This document shows positions 1 through 15,609 of a stretch of 64,000 bases of DNA, in pieces (within the stretch, counting starts at the first letter, position 1; the number at the start of each line of letters is the position of its first letter). The position numbers were made by a program, and so were the translations under genes. The notes under the pieces were generated by a model that was not told the origin of the DNA, made no database searches, and worked only from the letters and a program-made list of their open reading frames with translations. Where the stretch lies: assembly GCA_964020155.1 (NCBI GenBank), contig OZ026552.1, positions 3,996,548 to 4,060,547 on the forward strand, written 5' to 3'. The stretch comes from Chondrilla cf. caribensis (taxonomy: Eukaryota > Porifera > Demospongiae > Chondrillida > Chondrillidae).

Positions 1-5732
<5,732 letters not shown>

Positions 5733-5895
5733 GTTTCCTAAAGGTACTTCTTCGGTAGTTTGGAGTCAATAACCGTCTTCAACTTCGAGCACGCTACCCT
5801 ACAATCGTACCCCCGACGTACGTCACGAGAGAGGAGGCGGTACCAGAGTTAATCCAGGTGATTTGATTCAGACGATGAATATCATTAACTGTACT
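5733..5895. promoter_or_regulatory. CDC5L-side half of a divergent promoter
   Basis: The 163 bases between the CDC5L ATG and the transposon. With the 299 bases at 11124-11422 this would have been a ~460-bp head-to-head promoter shared by CDC5L and SMPD2 before the element inserted. No TATA box is evident. The promoter role is inferred from gene layout only. Confidence 0.5.
5887..5895. repeat. Target-site duplication, left copy (AACTGTACT)
   Basis: Matches 11115-11123 exactly. The two copies border the inverted repeats, which defines the element ends. Confidence 0.9.
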
Positions 5896-6319
5896 AGGGA
5901 TCGCAATGAAAAAAAATGAACAGAACGAATTGTTTCGAAAACTGGCACATAGATAGACCATACCGAGAGGTTTCCAATGATGTCCGTTTTATCTAGTTTG
6001 TTTCAAGTGAAGAGAGTTCGGGGCTAAAAAAAACATTTTTTCCGGTATATTCCCGTATTAAAGGCTTCCGTGCCGACGAAAGAGAGGCGTAACTGGTATT
6101 ACAAGATAGAGCCGAAACAGGCATCTCATAGACCATCATACAGTGTATGAATAGTTATAGAAATCCCCATACAGACCCGATGGCACGGCGGTCAATGGGA
6201 AAGGGAACCTGACGGCGGGGGGATAAATTATCGTCATTCCATTTAAATGACGATCTCGGAGATCTTCGTAGCTCTATTAGGTTGGGTAGTACCTAAGTTA
6301 TCAACCATCCAAAATTCGG
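5896..6319 (+). repeat. Left terminal inverted repeat of the transposon
   Basis: About 424 bases, nearly identical to the reverse complement of 10692-11114. Differences seen by eye include an A-run length change near 6030, AAAGG versus AGGGC near 6060, CGGCGG versus CGGTGG near 6213 and one T/C near 6240. It probably holds the promoter and the transposase binding sites, which is inference. Confidence 0.92.
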
Positions 6320-6624
6320 TAAGATAGCAATTGTTACACCACCAAATCCGCCTAGCTATCCCACGAACTGTTTAAGCTACACTTGGAAAGCGTCAAATTA
6401 TTTTGTGATTGCACCTTATTTACGTTAACAATACTGTAAAATTTTCAACAAGAAAGATCGAATTAAGTCATAAGTTGTTATTGCACTACGGTTCAAATCT
6501 TACTCTGACCATAGTATTATCTATGTTCCGACCGTACAAATAACTTGTCACGTGATTATTGGCGCGAATTTAGAAAGCTTGCAGTTGTTGGCCAAAGCGA
6601 TTTCGAATTGTGTTTGTGAAAGCG

Positions 6625-9600
6625 ATGATCGAATTAGTGCAATGGAGAGCAGTCATAGGATACTGGATGAATTCTTGCAGAGCTGTATGCACTCAAAAGA
6701 ACCAGACTATAGGAAGAACTCAGGTATCAGGCACCACGCTATCAGTGCTATCCATCATAGCTATGTTGCTTGTGCTAGGCTGTGTAGAACGCAACCCTGG
6801 TCCAGTTTTGAGAAGCACAAAATTGAACAACCAAGGTTAGAATAATTACACTATTATTTGTACTTAGCATAATATCATTATGTAGTATTAACATAATGGA
6901 ATAAATTTGTAATTATACTAATTAAATTTTATGCACACACAGCATATTGAGGGATCACAGATATCTAATCCACTGTATTAGGTACACAGACTCCTACATA
7001 CAGAGATATAATTACAATGCTAGGTGAGGCAAAGGTAGAGGCAAGGAAAAATGGTACTTACATTGGTGACATACTATTGTGGAAATTCCAGTCCACTTTC
7101 CCTTATACTGATATCCCAACCCGTACATATCGGCTCCTTCAAGCGGTGGAGCGAATTGCTGCACCAGTGCAGAATGGTCACAGACAGCTCAAAGGGGAAA
7201 AATTGGACATGTACTTAAGTAAAAAGTGGAAAATGAAGGCCACTAAACATGGTTAGTGCTTACAATTAAAAATATTTTAATACACCTTTAGTATATGACA
7301 TGTACATTATCAATTTATTTGATAGCTGTCAAAGATGAACTTGTATTACCAAAAGAGGTTGAGAAGGAAGGGTACTGTCTTGGGACTCTTAAAATAGCAT
7401 TCACCAGAGCTCAAGAAGAACTGCCAGTATTAGCTTTTGTGAAGAAACCAACATTAAAGTTCTACAAGGAACTACACAAGTTTTTAACACACTGGAAATA
7501 CTCCCGTGATGCTGGTATAACGGCTATAGGAAGGGTTTATAATGCCATTGATCCATACCTTCGACAAAGACAATTTCTTCCTTTTAATGCTTTTAGGTAT
7601 ATCGATCAACAGGCTCAAAGGTGTTGTGAATTTAATAGCACTGCAACTGTCCAGTATGATCTCAAATCAAAAACACATACAGTACATTCTGAGGAAAGAA
7701 TGCCTGAACTAGATCATGATGTACTTGAACTAAAGAAAAAATTGGCAGTTTCAGAACAAAATACAGCCATTGCAGAAAAAGGCTTAAGCGACCTTACCAA
7801 GAAAATGGATAAGATGAAGCAATCATATGAAAGAAAACTTGAGAAATTGAACAACACAAATGAAGATTTGTATCAGGAAATATTGATGTGGGAGGAGGAA
7901 TTGCAGAAGATATTAAGTAAACCAGATATGCTTGGCTTAGTACAGGACATAAGTGATGAAATTGGAGAGGTTGCAAATCAACAACCAATTTTAGAGTGTA
8001 CTACTGATAAAACGGAAGATGTGTCTATGATGGGCTTTTGTTATGAAACAAAGCAAGGGAAAACATACTCATCTGCTGTACGGAAACTTTACTACAGTTT
8101 ACTGTCCGCTAATTTACCACCTGGGAAGATAGCATACACAATCAAAACAGTTCTTCATCACTTGATACCAAAGGTAGATGTAAGTAAAATTTGTCTTCCA
8201 CAACATTCTTGTGCACTCTATATGAGAAGAGAAGAATTAACAACAGTGAATAGTGTACATAAAGCTGTGAAACTAACTGGAAAGGGAGAAAAGATAATGC
8301 ATATCAATTCTGATGGTACAACATTACAACAACGAAAAGTAGGAGCTACAGCTGTGAATGGAATGGTTTTGTCAGTCAATGAATTACCAAATGGATCTGC
8401 AGAGGCAATTGCCAGAGACATATCTGAAGAATTGGATAAACTTAGAGCAATTGCAAAGGCACTTGAGCTTCCAAATGCAGATTCAATTAATTGGTCAATT
8501 GTTGCTTCAACAACATCAGACAGTGCTGCAACACAGAAAAAATTCAATGATATTGTAGTAAAATTGAAAAAACAGGATCGAGAAAAGTTTGGAGAAACAA
8601 TTTCAGATCTCGGCAAGGATCTAATCAGTAATTTTTGTGCGATGCATCTTGGTGTGAATCTCCGGAAAGCTTTCTTAGAAGGGAGTGAGTTTGACAAATT
8701 GGAATCTACTAACAGAAAATATTCTGAAACAGATACATTAGTACATGAATTCTGTAAATTGTTTGGAACTAAAGGTGTCCCTGAGTATGGGGTGGGGTCA
8801 ACATCTTTTCAAGATTTCCTTGCTGTTCAGACTACATCTGACAGAGATAATAGTGATTACTATGAAAAATGTATGAAAGTCACATTGGAAAGGCAGGTAG
8901 GAAGCAGGTATTTTGTAACTGCTTCCAATGCAGCCAAAGTCCTTTTTTTGGGTGATGCAGCACAAAAATACTTATTGACGTTTGCCAAGAACAAATTAGA
9001 AAGAGAAGTACTCACAAAATTGAAAGATTCACATGCAAGGGCAAACTTAAAAGCAGAAGGTCTCATGTTTGTACATGTATATGCAGATTTAGTAACACTG
9101 GCAAAGTCAGAGGAGTTGAACAAAAATGCACTCGACATGACAATACATTACCTTGAACTGAGTGGCTTTCTTGAGCATTTGACAGATGATCCTACTATAG
9201 CTTTTGATGTTAAAATGCAAGTATACAAGACTGAACGTAGACTTTATGATGCCAAATCAAACCTGAATCATCGAATCAAGCCAAAAAATCTATTTGTCTA
9301 TCAAAGATTGTTTGTTACGGATCCCACATATGACACTTTGGTGTTGGAGAAACTAGCAAAAGGAGCAGCATCAATGAGAAACAAATTGAAAGTCTATGCA
9401 AAAGATTATCTACCATCAGGGAGATACTGGAGTCCACCAGAACATGTCGCAAACATATTAAGAGGAATCAAACCAACAAATGACATTTGCGAATCAATCT
9501 TAGGCTTAAATGATTGGTTGCAGACTGCAATGCCCAATGTTTGTCAATTGACTAAGAGAAATCTTATTGAAGCAAAAAAGAACAAAACAATGGAGTGGTT

Positions 9601-10270
9601 TGATAATATACCATCAAACAAGCAAGATGAGATTGTTCAAATGGCAGTGAAAAGGAAAGCAGATGTCAAAGACTCTTACAAACAGCATGTTGAAGCAGTT
9701 AAGGGAGAACGGCAAGCAGCACTACGAACAGCAATGCAAAAGAAGGAATACAAGGATGAGAAACAACAACAGCTTAAAACAGATCTTGCACATATTATGG
9801 CCCTTGTAGACTCAACTTCTTTTGAGATTATATCTGATAGAATAGAGAAGAGCAATCAAATATCGAAGAGTAAAAAGGATGGGATGAAGCTGGAAATACT
9901 CAAAACACAGCTTAAAGTAAGGCAAATGCTGTTTGATAAACCCATCAAATTCTATTTTACTAAGGGAGGTAAGAAGATACCTCTATCACAACTCATACAG
10001 TCCTTTAAGTCCATGCTGGACAATTATCCAGTACCAGATCCTAAAACAATGCTTAAACATTTTCAATCTGTTACCAGCGGAGGCCTTGTAGGGAAAGAAA
10101 TCATGCACAGGTTTTCAGATAAAACAACACAAGGAAAATGGTATACCGGACATGTACTAGCTTATGATGAAAAAACCAATGAGTATGAAGTAGCCTATAA
10201 AGATGAAGATGAGCCCTGTTATTTTGACTTGGCTGTAGACTCTGTTATGGGACATCTCAAGACTCATTAG
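6625..10270 (+). CDS. Transposase with 2A-like leader and C-terminal Tudor-like domain
   Basis: Spliced from 6625-6835, 6982-7251 and 7326-10270 (GT-AG, phases agree), 1,141 residues. The first in-frame ATG is 6625; earlier in-frame GTG codons are ignored. Residues 1-59 are a leader with a hydrophobic stretch (LSVLSIIAMLLVLG) followed by CVERNPGP, a 2A-like motif at 6784-6804. Next come a ~100-residue N-terminal domain, a coiled coil (about 7710-7920), and a probable RNase-H-fold catalytic core. Its candidate residues are Asp in NSDGTT (8312), Asp in TSDSAATQ (8519), CAMH (8636-8647) and Glu in NDICESILG (9491). The D-D and D-E distances, 69 and 324 residues, resemble hAT transposases such as Hermes. 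The last ~55 residues (GKWYTGHV, NEYEVAYKDEDE) look like a Tudor/SH3-like reader. AATAAA lies at 10294. The frame appears intact. Confidence 0.85.
6754..6804 (+). other. 2A-like ribosome-skipping motif in the transposase leader
   Basis: Encodes a hydrophobic run followed by GCVERNPGP, in frame with the transposase after splicing. Classic 2A is D-V/I-E-x-N-P-G-P; here Cys replaces the first Asp while V, E, N, P, G and P are kept. Skipping would occur between Gly (GGT 6799) and Pro (CCA 6802), separating a ~59-residue leader from a transposase starting with Pro. Activity is inferred, not shown. Confidence 0.65.
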
Positions 10271-10691
10271 CCTCATGAATAGCCATGCATGTCAATAAAA
10301 CGTGCTCCCTACATTGTTGCGTTCAACAGATAAATATTATTTACATATACTTGTGCTTACCAAACTTTTAGCTCCACTTTCGTGCTATTATTAGCCACCT
10401 TTGCGTTTATGTATGCTTGAGTTCTGCCATTTTAATTCATCCAAGTTGCCAATTTATTGCGCAATCATTGAGAATTTACTGCAAGTAGGAAATTGCGAAT
10501 AAACTCATCCAATATTGCAGATATAGGCTTCTACCTATGTGGATCACTTTTTGTAGCTATTCTGATTCCATTTCATTGTACATAATGTTGTATCAGTTGG
10601 TAATCAAGGAACTTATTGAATGCGCCAGTTATAATGTAGCTGCGAGTGAAATTTTACGGTCGGCTTTGGTGGTGTTACTACATCTAACTCT

Positions 10692-11114
10692 CCGAATTTT
10701 GGATGGTTGATAACTTAGGTACTACCCAACCTAATAGAGCTACGAAGATCTCCGAGATCGTCATTTAAGTGGAATGACGATAATTTATCCCCCCACCGTC
10801 AGGTTCCCTTTCCCATTGACCGCCGTGCCATCGGGTCTGTATGGGGATTTCTATAACTATTCATACACTGTATGATGGTCTATGAGATGCCTGTTTCGGC
10901 TCTATCTTGTAATACCAGTTACGCCTCTCTTTCGTCGGCACGGAAGCCCTTAATACGGGAATATACCGGAAAAATGTTTTTTTTCAGCCCCGACCACTCT
11001 TCACTTGAAACAAACTAGATAAAACGGACATCATTGGAAACCTCTCGGTATGGTCTATCTCTGTGCCAGTTTTCGAAACAATTCGTTCTGTTCATTTTTT
11101 TCATTGCGATCCCT
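10692..11114 (-). repeat. Right terminal inverted repeat of the transposon
   Basis: About 423 bases, the inverted partner of 5896-6319. Similarity stops abruptly at CCGAATTTT (10692), mirroring the break after AAAATTCGG at 6319. Confidence 0.92.
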
Positions 11115-11123
11115 AACTGTACT
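11115..11123. repeat. Target-site duplication, right copy (AACTGTACT)
   Basis: Exact match to 5887-5895 at the other end of the transposon. Confidence 0.9.
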
Positions 11124-11422
11124 GTCCTCGGCTCCTGGTCCATGATATAATCGAATTTCAAATTTGAATTGGAAAAAGGGATCCGCCAGACCACAGATAC
11201 TCAAAACTATGATAAAAACAAACGTCCACCCGGGTTTGGGATTGTCTAGTCTGGTATAGCCAGAACCACCCTCCAAAAAATTAATGTAAAATTCAATTCA
11301 GAGAAGGGCTGTTTCCGCCGGGAGGGCGGATACCTCTCCGCCCCTCTCGGCGGATAAAGGGTCGGCTACCGGCCAAACAATAGACTAATATACCATAGAC
11401 ACCCTATACAGCACTATCAAGG

Positions 11423-13292
11423 ATGGACGGGTCAACATTCAGACTGCTGTCCCTAAATACGTGGTGAGATTTGTATATAGTCTGATTATCTTGTTTAGGT
11501 GTGTTCAGTGTTGAATATGACGGGTCTTTTAGGGGCTACCACACGCAGGCCAAGAAAATTAAGGAGGGATTCAAGTTCATCGCCGAAACAATAAAGAAAA
11601 AAGATTATGACGTTGTAGCTTTGCAAGAAGTAAGTAAGCCAGTATAAATTGTGAGTAATTCCTTTTACAAATTACCTATGGCTGGATATATCAATATCCA
11701 TGCCATGTAATTGCTTTGAAGAATCGAATGTTCCATCCCATAAATGCAATCATGTATGAATATCTATTATGTACAGTAATTATTCAGCTCAAGATCTTGG
11801 TGTGCAGCCAATCTCATCACACCTCACTACCATGTATTGCAAGACATGCACCAGTAGTCCATCCGGATTAGACTTGACTTTTCTCCAGACTACCTCCTTC
11901 ATGCAGTGGTCCTGTGTCTTCAATCAATATTGCGATTAAATGGGACGCTCAGTATGAAATGTGGTATCAAATGCCAAGCTATCTTACCGGAGTCATAACA
12001 GATATCCATCAAGATGGTACAACATAAGTCATCTAACTAACACACTTGGTACTGTATCGAAGCAAAGTATTAAACTTATGCTTTTATATAGGAACTGAAC
12101 TACGTTAATAAATTTTGATATTGAACAGGGGTTTCTACTGCAAATGCCCAATTGCAATGAATAGTATAGTGTGTACTTCACAGTGATAAAGCTCATTTAC
12201 TTCCGTTTCCGACCAGGTCCTAGAGTGTTGGTCACATGACTTGTGACGTACTACACCAATCAAATATCAATGACAGAGTCAATATCCCGCTGTCTTGCAA
12301 CAGGTAATGGTCCTGAAGGTGTAATCCCATGTCAGTATTGCCTTCATCTTGCATGTGGAACTTTTGCTTGCAATATGGGCTTACGTAGTCCGTCGGTCAC
12401 AGATATATGTAAGCCAACACCAGACAACTCTGAGTTACAATTGTTTATTCATAACTGGATCAACTACCAACCACTACTACGCCAACTGTTCCTACCCCCT
12501 CTGTGGTTTGTAACATTCACAGCAATTCTACCTTGTTATTTCAGTGAAGTTCTCATCATATTAGATGAGGGATTGATCACGTATTGCCACTGTTATCCGT
12601 GTCTGTCCTTCACAGGTGTGGCATAAAGGTGACTATCAGCTACTAGTTAACGCTCTTGAGTCAGTTTATCCACACAATTATTATTTTTTCAAGTACGTAC
12701 TGTGTGTGTGTGTGTGTGTGTGTGTGCACATCAAATATTCATTCTAAATACATTTGAATCTCCAATTGAGCACACTTATGTGTCTTGATATGCACATACA
12801 TTTGAATTACATGAGAAATTATGTAATTTCAGTATGCATATGTCTATGTGAGTACATTCAAACATTCATTCATGTAAACATTTGTGTGCAGTGCATTACT
12901 AATGGATTTTATCTGTCCGTTATCACCAACACTGTCCCTATAACCCGTAGTGGTAATGTAGGAAGTGGGATCTGTCTGTTCTCCAAGTTTCCCATTGTGG
13001 ACGCTCAGGCCCTACCTTTCCACGTTGTTCAAGGAATCTTTGCTGTTCTTCGCTTCAAGTTGGAACTCCTTACCGGCAAGGGTTGTCTCTCTTGTCGTCT
13101 CAAAACACCTCTAGGCTATGTGAAAATCTACATCCTCCATGTGAGTGAAACTGGTACCTCTCTCACCTATGTATTCCGCAGCAACAAAGGTAGTCTGTCC
13201 TAGTAGTGTATGGCCTATGGAGTATCCTGTGGAATACTTTGTGCATGTTGTGTTTTTTAGTGTTCACCGAACTGATGAAGTGTGTGTAGTGT

Positions 13293-13382
<90 letters not shown>

Positions 13383-14091
13383 ACTTACATAGTGTGTGGG
13401 TGTGGGTGTGGGTGTGTACATGTATGTGTGTAGGTGGGTGAAACATGAGTCATGTTAGTTAAACTTGTCATTGCCCTCACTACTGAACAGCATTTTACCC
13501 ATAAAATCTGTTGAGATATTGAATGCCGCCGTAGTATGACACATCTTCTATTACTGTTGACATCGGCTATCATTTGCACCAGACTACACACACCGCATGG
13601 GCCAGCTTTATGAGGCAATCCAATTCGTAGCAAGTACCAGCGGGGGAGACCCTGTAATATTCTGTGGTGACTTCAACATGGACGATGTAGAGCACCCTTA
13701 TGGTGTCATCACCGATGTCCTCGGAATGAAAGATGCGTTCGAGAAGAACAAGGAAAAGACATGCCAACGACCTGATAATGTCTGGACTCATTCGTGGATC
13801 AACCGGGGCTACCCTCCTAGCCGGCTGGACTACGTGTTCTATTCGGACAACGGATGTTCTGATGTCACACTGCAGCAAGTTGAGAGTAGGCTAGCCCTAG
13901 AGGGCTTCGTTCCTGGAGGAAACTACAATTTTTCTGATCATTCTGGAGTGGAAGTGCAGTTTTGTTTGGAGAAAAGGCCTGAATCTTCCTCACCGCGACC
14001 ATCACTGGGGAGTAGGTTCTCTGGTTAGTGTGTCAGTGTGTGTGTCAGAGTGTGTGACTGTGTGTGTGTGACTGTGTGTGTGAGTGTGTGT

Positions 14092-14151
<60 letters not shown>

Positions 14152-14157
14152 TGTGTG

Positions 14158-14226
<69 letters not shown>

Positions 14227-14603
14227 TGTGTGTGTTGTGTGTTGTGTGTGTGTGTGTGTGCACCAGAGTGTTTTTATGTACATATGTACATATGGCATGT
14301 GTGTGTGTTTATGTGCATATGTATGGCATGTCTGTGTGTATAACCCCATATTGCTTCATATAGTACATAAGCTCAATACACACACATATACACATATACC
14401 TCCACTCTACAGGAGACAGCCTAGACACTAAAACACGCCAATTCTTCCATGACACGTTGTGTGTTATGAATGAGCACTTCAAGGCATACAAGGACCCATC
14501 CATCTTCCGTGTGTTCACTAGAAGCACAGGTCACAGTTATCTTGTGTTGCTGCTGCTTGTACTGGTGTCCGTTGTAACATTAAGGTAGGTTTTCATGTAC
14601 GTA

Positions 14604-14674
<71 letters not shown>

Positions 14675-14798
14675 TTATGTATGTATGTATATGTGTGCTA
14701 CTTATGTACATGTGTGTATGTGTGTTTGTGTGTGTGTGCTACTTACGTACATGTGTGTATGTATGTGTGTGATTCTCCGTGAGTGTGCACGTGTGTGG

Positions 14799-14834
<36 letters not shown>

Positions 14835-15111
14835 ATACTATGATGATGAAAACATCTCCATAGCTGAATAGTACCCTCGTACATGCATAAACGTTATTTT
14901 CTCTACCTTCCCCTGGTGTAGCCTGTCACCATTTCTACACCCATTTGTGTCCATTGTTGGATTTGGAATGGGAATTGCGATCACTCTGATCATCATGGGC
15001 ATTTTGTCCGATATGAGGCACCAGTATGCCTTCGAGAGCCTGCAGAGACAGCTGGCAGCTAAGGTGTGTGGACTGAGGCTCTCTCAACCACTCACGTCCA
15101 GAGAGCAGTGA
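11423..15111 (+). CDS. SMPD2: Neutral sphingomyelinase 2-type (SMPD2 family)
   Basis: Hydrolyses sphingomyelin, or related lyso-phospholipids, to ceramide and phosphocholine; an Mg-dependent membrane enzyme of the DNase I-like fold. Exons 11423-11463, 11509-11629, 12616-12692, 12951-13153, 13583-14023, 14413-14584, 14922-15111; 414 residues against about 423 in human. Visible motifs: RLLSLNT at the N-terminus, the metal-binding Glu in ALQEVW, GSGICLFSKFPI, CGDFNMDD (catalytic Asp/Asn), RLDYVFYSD, and the catalytic His in FSDHSGVE. Two C-terminal membrane segments (YLVLLLLVLVSVV in exon 6; VGFGMGIAITLIIMGIL in exon 7) match the family topology. The exon 1/2 join needs the second of two AGs (11508 rather than 11498) to keep frame, which loses the usual Trp-Gly of the N-terminal motif. 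A polyadenylation signal AATAAA is at 15403. Confidence 0.93.
13298..13381. repeat. (TG)n microsatellite in SMPD2 intron 4
   Basis: Some 40 TG dinucleotides, followed by a GTGTGGGTGTGGG variant tract to about 13440. Confidence 0.95.
14028..14262. repeat. (TG)n microsatellite in SMPD2 intron 5
   Basis: Interrupted TG tract starting immediately after the donor at 14024 and running to the CACC at 14261. Confidence 0.95.
14607..14832. repeat. (TG)n/TATG-rich tract in SMPD2 intron 6
   Basis: A pure TG run (about 14607-14670), then TATG and TACATG variants and a second TG run (about 14797-14832). Confidence 0.9.
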
Positions 15112-15609
15112 ATATAGCTACTGTTTAACTGTACTAATTTTATATGCATATTTATACAATAGAATATAATTCTATCACTATTATTATAGTACTAATATAT
15201 AAGAGTAATCAAACTAATACCTGCATGAAATCTGATTTTTAATTCTAGATAATTAATTTAATTCAATGTTAATGACGTCAGATAACCTAGGTGTGACTGT
15301 ATGATACTAAATTATATAATTATAGCTATTAGACTGCATGGGCATAATAGAGAAAAATGAATTAATATAATGTGGACACAGAAATGTATAATAATTAGAC
15401 ATAATAAATACAATATTTTAGATAATTATTATTACAAAAATAATATACATGAAGATATATAAAGATAAGTGGCACATGTGTTATACACACATAATATCAT
15501 ATGTACAATGTTATGAGGGCATTACATACAAACACACATTCTATAATATTATATACGGTATATTATATAATATATTGTAACGATAATTTATATAGTTGAG
15601 AACAATTAT
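15112..15609. other. Tail-to-tail intergenic region SMPD2 / POLQ
   Basis: 498 very AT-rich bases with AATAAA at 15403 that would serve SMPD2. No open frame, RNA gene or transposon end is evident. Confidence 0.7.

Larger units (their letters stand above)
5896..11114 (+). mobile_element. Complete DNA transposon, 5.2 kb, long TIRs, hAT-like DDE transposase
   Basis: A 5,219-bp element bounded by inverted repeats 5896-6319 and 10692-11114, starting AGGGATCGCAATGA. It is flanked by AACTGTACT at 5887-5895 and 11115-11123. This can be read as a 9-bp target duplication; reading one terminal base as part of the element (TAGGG end) gives 8 or 7 bp. It encodes one spliced transposase. The arms differ at only a few positions by eye and the coding frame is intact, so the insertion looks young. 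It sits between CDC5L and SMPD2, inside their shared upstream region. Catalytic spacing resembles hAT, but ~424-bp arms are unusual for hAT and more like Mutator-type elements; superfamily unresolved. Confidence 0.93.

Noticed and set aside
11630..12615. Possible extra gene in SMPD2 intron 2 (127-codon frame at 12243-12626)
   Set aside because: The frame is unremarkable, overlaps the true exon 3 in another frame and resembles no protein I recognise.
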